DNA of 64,000 bases, taken from NCBI RefSeq assembly GCF_050436995.1, contig NC_134767.1, positions 248,001 to 312,000 on the forward strand, given 5' to 3'. Below, piece after piece: positions 10,871 to 25,800 of this stretch; the stretch's first letter is position 1, and every line of letters begins with the position of its first letter. The notes under the pieces are model-generated. The model made no database searches and was not told the DNA's origin. It worked only from the letters and a program-made list of their open reading frames with translations. The stretch is from Anticarsia gemmatalis (Eukaryota > Arthropoda > Insecta > Lepidoptera > Erebidae). A program made the position numbers and the translations under genes.

Positions 10871-13800
10871 GTAAGTGGAGTAACTGTGTTATTTTTGTAT
10901 TTGTGTGTTTAGGTTATGTCGTTGTTCATGTGTTTTTCGTGATGGATTTATCTTCATGTTTAAGACAGCAACTATACGTGTCATAAGACGAAAAAAATCG
11001 AACATAGATCCTCCTTATTTTTGAAGTTGGTTAAAAATTATCGTAAATTCATACTTATGTTAGATAATTGAAGTGACAGTACGTATCGAGTTAAAAAAAA
11101 AATATGCAAAAAATCCGAATTTAAATTGGTTATTTTCTTTCTATCTGAAAAACAGCATACTTTGGTTATAATACAATTTAGGTAGGCGTCTAATACCTTC
11201 CGCCAGGATTTTGTTTTTTTTTATAAGAAATGTCCTTGCTGCTAGTTGAATTTCTCTCATCAATTGCACAGTCATTAAGCTTTCCGGTTTGGTCAATTTT
11301 TATATTATTAATTTCTTTAGCTAGCTAGCTAACAAAAAAGTAAAATCAATAATCCTCGTGAGATCGCAGTAAAAATGGAGAACTCAATAATTGAGCGGAG
11401 GTATCGCTCGAGTGGAATTAACCTTTATGTTAGTACTTTAACTTTATGTAACGCGTTAATACTTGCTCAATAACAAGTGTTGCCACACAAAACTGATGCC
11501 TACAGAAGTAACGCAATGTTATAATAGGGTAGCGAAGAAAACTTTACGCCCAAAAATTTAAAACGGACAAGATAAAATATGTTTTACGAAAGTTTCCGTT
11601 ACAACGTTATTAAGGCTTTGAATAATAATCAAAATTCGTTTCACCAAAAAGTAGATTACCAGGTGATACATAGTATAGTAATAACAGCAAAAATGCTATC
11701 TAAAATAACACTCGGGCCCATTTGTTTATAAACGTATCTAGTCTATCTTAGATTTATGTCTGGTTTCAATACTTTTAAATAGCTATCTGAAAGAAAATTC
11801 CATATGATAAGTTTATCAGATGAAATTTTGACAGTTGTTTTCACAAATTTGTTGTTACTTTAATTTGCAGATGGGTTAAAAATAAACTGTGGAACTGGCC
11901 TTTAACCTATAACACTATCAGGTTTATTCAATCTGACATATTTTCATCGTTCGCTGATAGATGCTATCTGAGTTTTGGTGAAATTAAACTTCTGTTTTTG
12001 TTACTTTGTGGTATAAAATCTTACAAAACAGCACTAACACTTAACGGTATCAACACGAACACACGGGTGCCTCTGTGCCAATGTTGTTCACATCTCACTG
12101 TAATGGCCGCTCGATGACTCGGTGACGACACTGCATAATATTAATAATATAAAGTTTCCGGGTTCAAAACCAGATGTTTGGGTTTTTCTTAAAACGATTA
12201 TTGTGCCAGCTGTTGAAATGTTAACGATCAAATAGAGGAAAAGGTTTTGTCCGCGGATTTGCTTGTATGGATTTTGTATTTTAATTTTATGAGTGTATCG
12301 TCCCACTGCTGGACAAATGATTCCCCTATAGTTTCCCAACGTAGCTTGACTCCGGCGGTTTGATTTCAGTCTGGGTTGACTTGGATTATAATTTATGATA
12401 AATTGTCGAAATACCTTTAAATTCAATCAACTCAGTAGTTTACTCTTGAAATGATTATAATAAGAATCTCTATCGATGCGATATTCTATTTTTTGGCATT
12501 GTGATAGATTTTTTAAATATTAACTCAAAATAAAAAGCTTCATAAAGTACACTATCCCTAAAAATATCCTAAATTAAATAAATATACCTTAAATCCCGAA
12601 AATTTTAAGTTAGAATATTACGCAACAACATACAATATTGCGGGCAGAAGTGTAACAAAATAACCTACTTATTTGACCTTCAAGCTACACCGCTCGAGGT
12701 CCAATCGTTATACTAATTAAATCCTCGTTAAGATCCCCAATAATGTTCGCATTTCGCACGCACGATCACCTCTGGCGATTTGAAAGCTCGCCGGAGGATC
12801 TATTGTATGGCCATAGAAACTGCTATATTAGTTTAATCGTTTTATTGTGTGGCCATAGAAACAACGCTGTAATTTTAATCCATACTTAATATTATAAATG
12901 CGAAAGTAATTCTGTCTGTCTGTTACTGAATCACGCCTAAACTACTGAACCAATTTGCATGAAATTTGGTATGGAGATATTTCGATACCCGAGAAAGGAC
13001 ATAGGCTACTTTTTACCCTGGGAAAATGACGCATTCCCATGTGAAAATTCAGGTGGCGGACGCAGTCGCGAGTAAAAGCTAGTCGTCTATATGACAAAGG
13101 TGGAGGTCATAGGTAGTGTACTTGTGTAGGTTCGATTCCCATGATGAACTATTTGCTAATCCATTGTAAGTTATTCAGGTCTGATAGTACGATGAGGGAA
13201 ACATTTAGTTAGGAGGATGAAGATGATTTTTTGCAGTGGATTACTTTACCAGTCGTTTGTATCAGCCATAATTCATACATACATAATATCCCGTCTTTAC
13301 CCTATAGGAATAGTCAGAGACCAAAGGACGTCACTGGTTACGATCCCTACAATCTGGGGTCTATGGGAAAATATGGGTACACTCGGCCAATTATATCCAC
13401 TTTTGCAAATAAATGATTTGATTTTGATGGATAAAAATATCAGAAAATAATTTCCTAACCTAAAAATGAGCATAGAATAAGTTTATAAATGAGTAGAATT
13501 TAAATCAATTTAAATATATTAGAATTAATTTAAATGTGTTTCTATGTGCCAGTTGAAATTGACCACTTAATAGCTTTATCTTTGACCCGCTCTTTTTGTA
13601 GCCCTACATTAATTACAAAACACATATAACACAGATGTGTTACATTCATAAGAAACACTTAATTACATATCGTACTAGTTTCTTTACAATTTTGTACTTT
13701 GAGCACAGCAAATATAAGGAAAAATATTATATAACAAGCAAAATAAGGCGTATTTTCGATTGAATATATAACAATGTAATAGAACTACAGTATAATAACT

Positions 13801-16800
13801 AATACTAATAACTACAAAATTACGTGATAGACACTTAATTTATCCGTTAGATTTTTAACCTTATGTTTTTGTAATAAGGTTGTATGGTTGTTCAACGTAG
13901 AGTTCCATACCCAAACGGTTAAAACGTCTAAAAAGTCGTATAAAAGTCTCTGTAATAGGTTTTTATTACTGGGACTTCGATATCTGTCTATCACCAAGCT
14001 GTATCACATTAACCGTTGTAGTAGGACAATTGAAATTTTCTCAGATGATGTATTTTTGTTGCTGCTACAAAAAACATAATAAAAAAAGGGTTTTCTTTTC
14101 TCATATCTGCATTTTATTGATAACAGCTACAGGTAGCGCATATACGTATTTGTAAGTATAAAACTTTGAATGTTACGGAACCTTAAGTGCACAAAACTGA
14201 CTTTAAATTAGCTAGATTTGTTTTATTGAAGCTACGAATAAATTCATATATGTTGTGTTAATTATATTTCTAGTGTTTACATTACTAATGAATAAAGAAT
14301 GTAGCAATAATCAATGTCAATCAATGCAGTTAGATTTTATTCGTTCTCGTACAGTAATAATCATTAACCTTCGCAATTAAAAGGTCGTAAGTTCATACTT
14401 GTTAGCTCACAAGTTGTATCTTTTAGAACTAATGAATACACGAGCGGAATCAATGTTATAAAGGTAATAAAGGTTTATTGTTTTTAGATGTTACAATATT
14501 TTGAAATTTAAATGTCTTTTTACGACTTTTGTTTTGATGCGGGCGTGTAAATAGTGAGGATTATTTTTAATGCAAAAATTGGTTTATGAATTAAAATTAG
14601 TAGCTTAAAGAAAAGGGTTGTTACATGGCCTTAATAAAAGGAGTTTTAAACTTATCTTTTCATTCCATTGTCTCTTAATTTTTTGTTATTTTGAAACTTT
14701 TAGAGACAAAATAAAAGTATGGTTGAGTAATAAGTATATAAATAAGTCTAAATTATAAATGTACAAAATTTTTTACCTATGGGAAAAAGGCGTGATTTTA
14801 TGTATGTTTGTATTTTCATCCATTTTTTAAATAGCAACTTTTCAGCTATCAAGCAGACCTTTTCCAAACGCTACCAAAATTCGATCTCCAGACTTTTCAC
14901 TGATCAAAAATATGGCCAACTAGCTGACTCGCGCAATTTCACTTGCGTCACATAAGAGAGAATGGGTCAAAATTTTCCCCGTTTTTGTTACATTTTTTAT
15001 TGCTGCTCTGCTCCTATTGTTCGTAGCGTAATGATATATAGCCAATAGCCTTCCTCGATAAATGGACTATCTAACACTGAAATAATTTTTCAAATCGGAC
15101 CAGTAGTTGCTGAGATTAGCGCATTCAAACAAACAAACAAACAAACAAACTCTTCAGCTTTATAATATTAGTATAGATTAGTATAGATTTAACATTGAAA
15201 TATTCCTACCCACTATCCAGACGTTACCTGCAAGTAACTTACAACAAGGCTCACCGTAGTAAATAGTCCTCAAAATAGAGCTAAGTCCTAGACTGGTCTA
15301 GGCACGAAATAAATCCAAACTGTATGTGTTGGAATGTGAGTTAGTACCGCGCCATATGTGAGCGAACGCCTTGCATTATAGTGGAAGGGTGACCATGTTT
15401 TACAGCAATATTTGACCAGGATGAAAATTTGTATGTTACTTTTATACTTCGGTATTCCAGCAATATTGGGTACTTGACTGGGTTAACGACAAATTTATTA
15501 GAATTGTACCCGCAAAGGTTCATCTAAAATGCTTATGCTATTTTTTTTTTCATTAATAATGTTGAATTGTAATTATTACACATTGAAATACTTTATTAGG
15601 TGCTCATTTGATTTCAACGAAGATACGGTGTCGTGACGTCATTACACTATATTTCTTTACTAACATGTGTTTTTACATTTCATAATGAGTAGCTGATTTG
15701 ACTGGTAAACCCAATTTAATCATTAAATCGTGTAACCAATTTCCAAAGATAGTTAAAGCGATTCACGACGAGTCGTGAATCATAATCGACTCACGTTTTT
15801 TCATCAACCCGGAAACGTTGAAAATGATGCTGGGCACATCCTGAATGAATCAGCAATGGAAGTAATGTAGGTAATGTTCTTCTCCCAAAGATATTAGCAA
15901 TAACAGCATTAACAGGATTTTGATTGGAACCTAATCCTTGCGTGGGAGCTACTTATAGTTACCCAGAATTTGCACATCACAGAAATAGCCTTCTCAAAAG
16001 CAAACTGTCAAAAACCAAATCCAATCCTACTTCCGACCACAAAACATACACAACCATAGCAAGCCACAAGCCAAATGGTCGATTAAACAAATTGAAAACA
16101 ACCATCAAAATATTTGACCTTATGGTCACCCCAACACCTGGCCAGATAGATCATAGATCGATGCTAGATCATTAGGTGTCGTGATCGCGCGCGCATTCAC
16201 CACGACTACTCCACCGCTGAAGAGAAACAAGGACAGACATATCACAGTTTGTACGTGCTAGAGTGAGATGGAGGATACGATTGAGCAGTCGTTCTTACAA
16301 TGATGGATGGCTACAAAAATATTTGTTATAATTTATTTGATGTCATTATGGATGAGCACTTATCGTAATAAAGATTGTTAGTGTATGTTTGTGACGTGTA
16401 GTTTGATTTAGAAATGTGGGAAATTTATTGAAGCTAAACTAGCGGCTGGTATTTATATGTTATTCATGGATAAGTCAACTTTAGTTAATTTTTAACAAAT
16501 CTCAGAATGTGTCAGAATTCAGATAAATAATCAAATCTATAATCTATCTTATATCAGTTTCCATTTATCGCCTAATAACTCTAAGCATATCATACTAGTA
16601 TTTGGAATGTGAGTTTTGTTTGAAACGTTTTCATGACTAAACCCCTGTAAACCCGAAGTCAAACATTCGATACCTTTTTGATGCATGGGATGAGTTTTGT
16701 ATATAATTACTAAGAATTGCTCTTGTGTCACGGGGGACTTTTATAAAATACACACAACGGACACAAAGTACAACCAGAGCCGAAACAATTATATGTGGAT

Positions 16801-19800
16801 CGCACAAATAATTGTTCCGTGTGGGAATCGAACCCACACGCCCTGACGCATTGGTAGCGGCGTGGCGACCTAAACCACTGCGCCACGGAGGCAGTCAAAC
16901 TTCTAGTTACAACTTCTACTCTTTAAAATACTCATCATCGACATGATTATATAGTCTTTTCCCTCACTGATCCTAAACTTATCCGTGATCGTATCTAGCA
17001 AAGATCTCGGTATAAATAAAATAAACTTAGAATATCTAAACAGTAGGTATGCGCTTATGCAGTCGTATCTAGGTTATCTGTTCGCAAATACTATTGGTCA
17101 CTCACGTCGCAGTCACGCCCAATGACAGCCGATCGCAATTACTTACAGTTTTTATTACGGTTTACTGTGTTTATGAATAATTAGTTGTTTCTTATTTATG
17201 GTCACGAATGTTAAGGTTACGGATAATTCTGAAACTGTAACAAAGCAGCGGTGAGAATCAATCTCATACAAAATAGAGGCGTGGGTCACAAATGGTTTGG
17301 TAATTCCAAAGTTGGATAAAACTGATTCCACTATTATGATCCTCTGAACATTTCCAAGGTTTGAAAACCGGGCACGTTACCGATTCGCAGAAATTAAGAT
17401 CGTGAAACTAAACGCACATTGAAGTCAAATAATAAATTTAGGTTAAATATTGACCCTTAAGAATTTAAAACTCTAAAAGTAAAGCTGGAGTAAGATTAGA
17501 GTTATTGGAAAAACTTAGAAAGAAAATTAAATGTTATTTTTCGAACGCGTTGATGTCTTTTGTACCGTACAATAATGTATATAAAAATAAAATTAGTTTT
17601 ATGATTCATAATTAAATTATAGGTGTTCAGTCATATTTATTACCTTTATTTATAATTTTTCAAGTTTTGAAAGGTCTCTATCGCGCATTGAACTCAAGGC
17701 CGCATTGTTGGAAGAGACCCTTTTACTACCAGAGGGATAGCAATAATATGCGACATTTGATAGTAGTTTCAAAGTTCAGAGTTACGTCCGTTATTTGTTT
17801 GTTTGTAAAGCTTCCTCTACGACGTATTTAAAAAATATCTAAAAAGCAAAAAGTAGTGGTATTTAGTGCGAATGAGCTTAGTGCTAGTGCTAATTTCTCA
17901 CTAATGCGTACCGACATATCACATTGTTGACTGTCATTATTCAGGCACTTAGTGTCACTGTACAAGGAATTATCAGAAGTTCAATAAAGATTTTGATTAC
18001 GTTGTTTTAGTTTGTTATTTGAACGGATGGTGAATACAGGCCGCATCAGATCGGTCACACTGGAAAACGATGGGGGAGGCCTATGTTCAGCAGTGGGCGT
18101 CTCAGGGCTGAGATTATAATGATGATGATTGAAATGACCTCCTTAGTTCAAAACGTTTGCGTTGAGGCTTTTTTGCACATTATAATTATACTATCTGACC
18201 CGCGCAACTTCGCTTGCATCACATAAGATAGAATGGGTCAAAATTTTCCCCGTTTTAGAAATAATTTTTACTGGTACTCTGCTCCTATTAGTCGAAGCGT
18301 GATGATATATAGCCTACCCATTAGTTCCTGAGATTAGCGCGTTTAAACAAACAAACAATCAAACAAACAAACTCTTCAGCTTAATAATATTAGTATAGAT
18401 TATTACAATGGTTTAAGAGTATATCTTATTGCTATTTCACATTTTTATAATCTTGCCTATACGTTTAAATAAAACAGATATCTACTTACAAAAAAATATT
18501 TGTGACAACTGTTGTTATTGAACTGTGACCAATTTTACCTTCTGCACATTTACCTATACTATGGTCAAAGAGTGATTTTGTGTTAAAATTCTCTTGTTAC
18601 TCTAAACCTTATTCCTTTGTAATAAGAGCTACAATTCCACCACGATGACAGTACAGATCGTAATCGATAATCCCAAGAGTTTTCTTTTTATACAAACACC
18701 ATCTATGGCACAGAGTAATGTTCGTTCTAGAGGCTGCGTTGTTTTTCTGAGAAAAAAATGTGTTTTTAAACTTTTATATATTCTGTTGAAGGAATGAAGA
18801 CTTCCACGTTTAATAGTCAATAAGTGAAATACTTATTGACTATTAAACGTGGAATTTGTATCACTAACGATGAGTGAGGCTAAGAAAGTCTAATATAAAA
18901 ATAAAAGTAACATCATTTATGGTATAGCATTAATAAAGTGTCTGAACGCATAGGTACTTAAAGTCGTCCTGCTAATTTTGGCAATAGCTGTTCAATTCAT
19001 TAATACTGTTTTTTTTTAAGTAAATATAACTAAATAATAATCATAATAGGTACGAAAGAGAACCATCCAAAGATCAATTAACAGTTTTACGTACTTCCAA
19101 AAGTGTAAAAGTCTTGAACCGACCATCCTTTTTTCACTAAGAAATGCTCGAAAATCACACCAGGAAATCAAACCCAAGACTTCTACACATTACTTAACAG
19201 TACCATTTTTTGAGTACATTTTTTTCCACCTTTAGTCAAGCTTCAAGCCGCCCGAAAGGCTCAGGCAGCCGTGTGGGCCGGCGGATTATGCGGTTTGCCT
19301 TCGTCATTTTTTTCTAGCTTTCCAACGGTATTGACAACCCGCACGGCTTGTGTCGGGGGCATTGCCGCCGGCCTGTTAGTAGCACCCAACCCGCACTTGG
19401 CCAGCGCAGTAGACTCATGGCCTAACCCCTCCGCCTCGTTTAAGAGGAGACCCTTGCACTGCAGTGGGACAGTAATGGGTAAAAAAAATTGTGTAGCAGC
19501 CATTACATTGATCACTACATCATAAGAGCTGATATTACTTACAAACATAAAAACTAATGAACTATGAAATTCCTAACGCACCGTTTACCTCACAGATCGT
19601 TAACTGGTGAGAGCTCAGTTCTTGTGAGTGCTCAGTGCTAGCGAGTGCTAGTGCATGTGCATGTGCATGTGAGTGCTAGCGATTGTATGAGTGCTAGAGC
19701 AAGCTAGTGTATAAAAGTGCATGTGAGTGCATGTAAGTGCCTAGTGTTGCCTAAGTTGCCCAGCGAGTGCGTGTGAGTGCGTAGTGTTAGCGAGTGCATG

Positions 19801-22800
19801 TGAGTGCTTAGTGCAAGTGAGTGCGTTTGAGTGCTAGCGATTGTATGTGAGTGCCTAGTGTTAGTGAGTGCGTGTGAGTGCTTAGTGCTCAGAGTATGCG
19901 AGTGTATGAAAGTGCTTAGAGCATGTGAGTGCTTAGTGCAAGTGAGTGCATGTGAGTGCTAGCGATTTTATGTGAGCGCCTAGTGTTAGCGAGTGCGTGT
20001 GAGTGCTTAGTGCATGTGAGTGCATGTGTGTGTGAGTGCTTAGTGCTAGTGCTAGCGAGTGCATGTGAGTGCTTGGTCTCGTAATAGCGGTTGTAATGAG
20101 GAGTATCAGTAATTCGGTCGCGATGAAGATATTCATTAGTCCATGTTTGTGCGCTACTCTGTGTGTTGCACACGTGACTCGCGTTCTAATGCGCCGACCA
20201 CTGGTACAGGGCTGCGAGTGTGAGCTTTTAGTATTTATATTTTACTTTACATAAGTCTTCTGGTAAAATACGGATTATATTATGTCCACCTACTGATTAA
20301 ACTTAGATTATCAAGGTTATTTTAGTTTCATTAAACAGGTCATACTTTTAAAAATGGGGTAATTTTTTATTGCGGATTAGTTGAAAAATCATCGGGAAAT
20401 TTCAAATAATGCATGTGCAAGGTCCTAATAATGTAGGTCTCTAAAATCCAAAAAGCAAATTACTGAATTATATTTAGCGGAAAAACCTAATGCGATAATT
20501 TAATTTAATATGGGGATCGAGCTTCTCGTAAGACTACTTATGACTACGTTATGATATCACTAACATGAACTTTACTGAAGGTTTAATACAAAAGTTCGTC
20601 AACCCTATATCAGTATAGTCGTGCGACGCGTCGCGCGTTCTGCAGCGCACACCTCTACGACTTTTTTGTAGCAAATCGACATTCCCTGTGTCTAACAGGA
20701 AACTATAATTAGTGCCTTTTTAGACGAGCGACAAAAAATCGCAAGACTTTTGTATATGGTCGCGTAATTGGCATCCATTTTAAAAAGTTGTCGGCACCCG
20801 TGGCATGTGTGACACTTGGAACCGAGTGGGTGGTGGGTTCGGTGCTCGGGTATGTTAAACGTATGGGTGTGTATGAATTAATGAGGATTGAAAGCGAGTT
20901 TGTATTGTTAGGTGTCGGGAACTGGAGCAGAGATAGTTTTTATTGAAGCTGGTAATAGACTTGTCGTATTATGGAGAATTGCTGTCGGATGGAATTTAAA
21001 TATCGGGTTATTTGGTTCTAAAAACGGATTACGATATTATATACCGTAGAATGCTAGAGAAATCTTTGACTGAGTTTCGGTTGTTTATCTAAACGTCTAT
21101 ATAAATGTCGGACCATTGTACAACTGATCACTACGATGATACTAATTAAATCAAGCCTTTAATTGGTTTGAAATTTATCTCACAGATACGCAAAGAAATC
21201 AGTGAGTACAAACTTGGGACCTATTTTGTTAGCCACACATATTCGATTCGGCACGCTCGGTTCGGCAATATTTATCAAACAACAAAACCGACTCGGCTAA
21301 CTTGTTCTGTGGCTTGTGGCGATCGGGTTCATCTACACATATTTAGTTTTTCCGCCCGTCTAGGCCAATTAATATTGAGCCGAATGTGTGTGTAATAAGC
21401 CTAAGTTCCGATGACAATAAAAATAATCTCAAACGTAATGATATAACTGTAATACAAGGTTGACAACAAACCACAGAATGCCGTTGCATCAGGAAGGCAA
21501 CCTTATTTATTTTTCCATTTGTTTTAATTATGGTTTTTTGTAGTCGTCTAATGAGTAAAGCTCAGACGTCCAGCTGTGAGGCATGTTGACGATACGAACT
21601 GTAAAAACGAAGATTAATTACTATTTCTTTGATGTTTCAGTGATAGTTTATCAGTATAGTAGTGTATTCGCCTCCCATAGGAGGTTGCGGGTTCAAATTC
21701 TTGTATAATTAATTTCGCCAAGCATTTTTTTTATTTATTACACTGTAATTTACATTCATATGCTGTTATACTAAACTAATTTACAAAAAGGAAAATATTA
21801 ACAATTATAAAAAACACATAAAAAGAAATTAATAAATTAATTTCGCTAAACAGTATTTTTGTTAGAAATAAGTTAATGTTAGCTTCTTAGCTTCGTTATA
21901 AGCTCACTCTACCAAATTCCATCAAAATAGGTGTAATATTTTATATGCAACAAACAGCCACATAGAGTTACTATCCTATGTACATAATATTATAATCAGT
22001 AAAAAAACCGTGACAACTTTTTACAAGTATTTTTTAATATTACACGACAATGCAGTAGCCAAAAGAACAATATAAACTCCGCGCAGTGGTCGAGTATGTC
22101 ATCGAGAGACATGAAAGCGATCGATCACATCGGTTATCGAGTGATATAATTATCTACCGGCAGTCACGAGGTGATGGATCGAATGTCCACCTAGCATGTT
22201 TCAATGAATGACTGTTGATTGTTTTGTAGTTGAATCTTTTAAGAATATAATACTAAGAATCAGCTCTCAGAAGGCAAATGACTCAATTTTAATGCAAGGA
22301 GTTAGTTTTCAGGTCAAACTACGCTTCGAGGTCGGTCAGTGGATGGGTGACCATTTTACATACCAAGTTCCTGTGTGATTCGGAAGGCACCGAGGGGTAT
22401 CGCGTTGTAACTGGGTTGTGGAGGCCCGATAGGCAGTCGGTCCATGTAAAAATACTGGCGCTCAGCTGCATCCACTGTTCTTGAAGCCGATACCAACATA
22501 GTTGGAAGAACGCTAGGCTGCTAATCATTGCTAAGCCAGGACGTCCTTTCCGATTGATGAAGGGGTTAGGCCTTTAAGCTGGCTAAGTTCAGACTGGAGA
22601 TTCATAAAAAAGGAATACTCCTAAAAAGTAGTTACTCTATACTTGACCCTAGGTTTTTAAACATTTTCATGTTAAACTTCATAAATAAATAATAAATAAA
22701 TAAATATAGTGGGACAATTCACACACGGTCATTTGATTCCAAACTAAGCAGAGCTTGTACTATGGTAACCAAATAACTGATAAACATACTTATATACTTC

Positions 22801-25800
22801 TAAATACATACATATATAGATAAATTCACAACCAGGTTCAGAACATATACTCGTGCTCATCACACAAAGATATGTCCCGGGTGGGATTCGAACCCACCAC
22901 ACGCGGCGCTACGGTTGTCGCGGCGAGGTGACCGCTTAAACCACTGCGCCAAACGTGCATAAAAATCTGCTAAGCGATTTAGCTGTGGAACTACGACAGA
23001 CGGTTCTGTTCATTGAAATATGAATGCATTACTGATACTTCCTGTCCTGTGCAATACAAAAACAAAAAAGTAGGAACATTAATTGACAATTACATTTTTT
23101 ACAAAATTTAAATTCGAAGAACAAAAGCAATAACTCAAACCCTTTACAAGTCTTCATCAAGTCCATAACACTATAAAGGGTGCATATTTCTTTGAAATAA
23201 TAAAGCCTGTTTAATGAGAGCACTTTTGAGCTATTAAAATACATTAGCTTACCATTTAGAGCGCATGTTAATGGGTAGTAATGTGCAATGTTCTGGTACA
23301 AAGCATTTATGGAGCCGTGCCTCGATTGGTCAGTTTTTGTCAAGGAATAGATAATTATGCCTATGTTATGCCGATGAGATGCGAGATTGAATGCACATTA
23401 CAATATTTTATACATATGGCGAGTTCTTGTGCATCTCTGTTGACAACTATTTTATAGCCACAAACATACATTGACATACTATGTTCATCAGTAAAGTTGA
23501 CAACGCTTTCTGGTCTTATCTATACTAATATTATAAAGTTTAAGAGTTTGTTTGTTTGTTTGAACGCGCTAATCTCAAAAAACTACAGGTCCGATTTGAA
23601 AAATTCTTTCAGTCTAAGATATTCCATTTATCGAGGAAGGCTATAGGCTATATATCATCACGCCACAACCAATAGTGTACCAGTAAAAATTTTTACAAAA
23701 ACGGGGAAAATTAAACGTATACAATTTGTCAATCTCCAAACTTTAACACTTGATAACAAGTTGGCTTTCCCAAACATTTTTCTAACGCATACTCAAAACA
23801 TAATGAGATATAATGTCCACAGAGTGAAACAGGGCATAAATAATGGAGTGTCAGTCACTCGAGCTTGTTCAGTGGCCGGTAGCTCAGCGTGCAGTAGCTC
23901 TGACAAGTGTCACCGGTAGTACGCAGGTTTGACTCCACGCGACACTGATATTATCTTAACTTACCGTTTTATGTGGCCGTTTTCTATAAACTATCGTCAT
24001 TAAAAAGTAGATAAAAATGTACAAAGTTACTTCACTGATAAATTATCTTATTTTTGTTTATGGTAATTTTTATGAGTGATCGTCGTTGAAAATATTGATG
24101 CAGATCGATTTTTGTTAATAAATAAAACAATTAATCTTTTTTTATGTTCCAATGCTAGATAAAGGGTTCAGGATGCAATGAAATTGAGGGGTCAGACCTT
24201 AATTTTATTAAGAAAAGTAAATGTTTAGCCAGCGTGGTGGCCTTGCAGCCTCGTTTGGGGAAGAGACCCTTGCCCTGCAGTGGGACAGTTATGGGTTTAA
24301 AAAAAATGTTTAGGATTTAGACCTAAGATTAAGATGAAAAGAAACAGTATTGAATGCCTTAAAGCTATCCAATTTTTTTTGTATGATCTGGGAATAGAAC
24401 CCGATCCCCCTACTCAGCAGCACGGCTGAGCAGTATATGCGAACCTATCAACAAGCTCATTACTTGTTAAAAGGTATTTCGTAACGGAAAAGTAATTAGT
24501 ATTACACCATAGAAACCTTCGCACAAGTGCTATAAATTAACGAATTTGATAAAAGCTATAAATATGACTCGTTTTGTACGAGACAGACCGCACCTTAAAA
24601 TATACAACTAAGTGGTAATTATAGAGTTTAATATTTATATTTAGAGTTAAAATAACAAAATTGAAGTTTTCTACGCCTGATTAAAGTAATCGCTGTCGCC
24701 TGTGACGCTAACAAGCCGCCCGGAGGTCGTGAGTTTGATTTCCACGCAAAACAAAAATATTTTTGAGATGCAAAATTACGTTCGTGATTTCTACTTTTGT
24801 AGTGTCCGTCTCGATAGAGTATGAAATAAATCTCGAAGAAAACACTTTAAATAGTCACATACATACATAATATCACGCCTTTAACGCCCACATGGGTCGG
24901 CAGAGACCAAATAACTTGGTACGATCCCTACAAACTTCTCTTTTCCCATTCAAATCCATACACCTTGTCATACAGGATCGCCGGTTACGAGTACTACGCA
25001 CCTTTTGTAAGACATCACCGATATGATCACACGTGGTCAGTCATCTTTAATTACATGGAACTAACTAAAATTCATGTTAGATAATTATTAGCTTTCAAAC
25101 AAGCACGTCAACACATTGATTGATTAATTGACCTGCTCAAATTCTCCTTACATTTATCTTAACTTTAGTTACATTTGTGTTTTGTGTGTTTTCATGTCAT
25201 TGTGTATTAAAACGTTTGTGTCCTGCAGCTACAAACTTTGTACCTATCAGTATATGCAAATAATTTAAACACACTTAATTAAAGCATATGTTTTTAAAAT
25301 TATTGCTGTCAACAAAATACCGTGATTGACATTATGAAGAGGCTTTTAAAAAGTAATTTATTATTTTGTTTTTAGTTATTTGTAATATTTTAAATGTTTG
25401 ACCTATTTTAGTTGAGTTAGGCCTTGAGTAGAATTTTAATTACTTAAATTTTAAAAATAAGAAGGTTATATTTTTACGCTAAACCCGGTACGACAGATAT
25501 TATTTTGTATTTTGCATAATCATTGCATATAAAATAACTAATAAAATAAAAACATTACTCAACCTTGTTTCAATTAAAACAAAACTAAGAAAAGAACTAA
25601 AATAAAAAACCCTACACTTTCTGTTACGCCTAACGTATTAGCGGTATTAGTTAAAATCGTCTCACAATCTTCTGATAGTCACGATATAATCGTATGTGTG
25701 TCAAGCTTCACTTGTCAAACATTACACCTACGTCACTCGCATGACATTGATGCTAACATTCTATTAAGAGCTCTATACATTAGAGAACGAACAACATTTT

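Noticed and set aside
19600..20080. CRISPR-like array
   Set aside because: No constant repeat with unique spacers, and the organism is eukaryotic.
19916..20173. His/Ser/Leu-rich 85-codon frame
   Set aside because: It is the translation of the GTGAGTGC minisatellite on the minus strand; all frames stay open because of the repeat.
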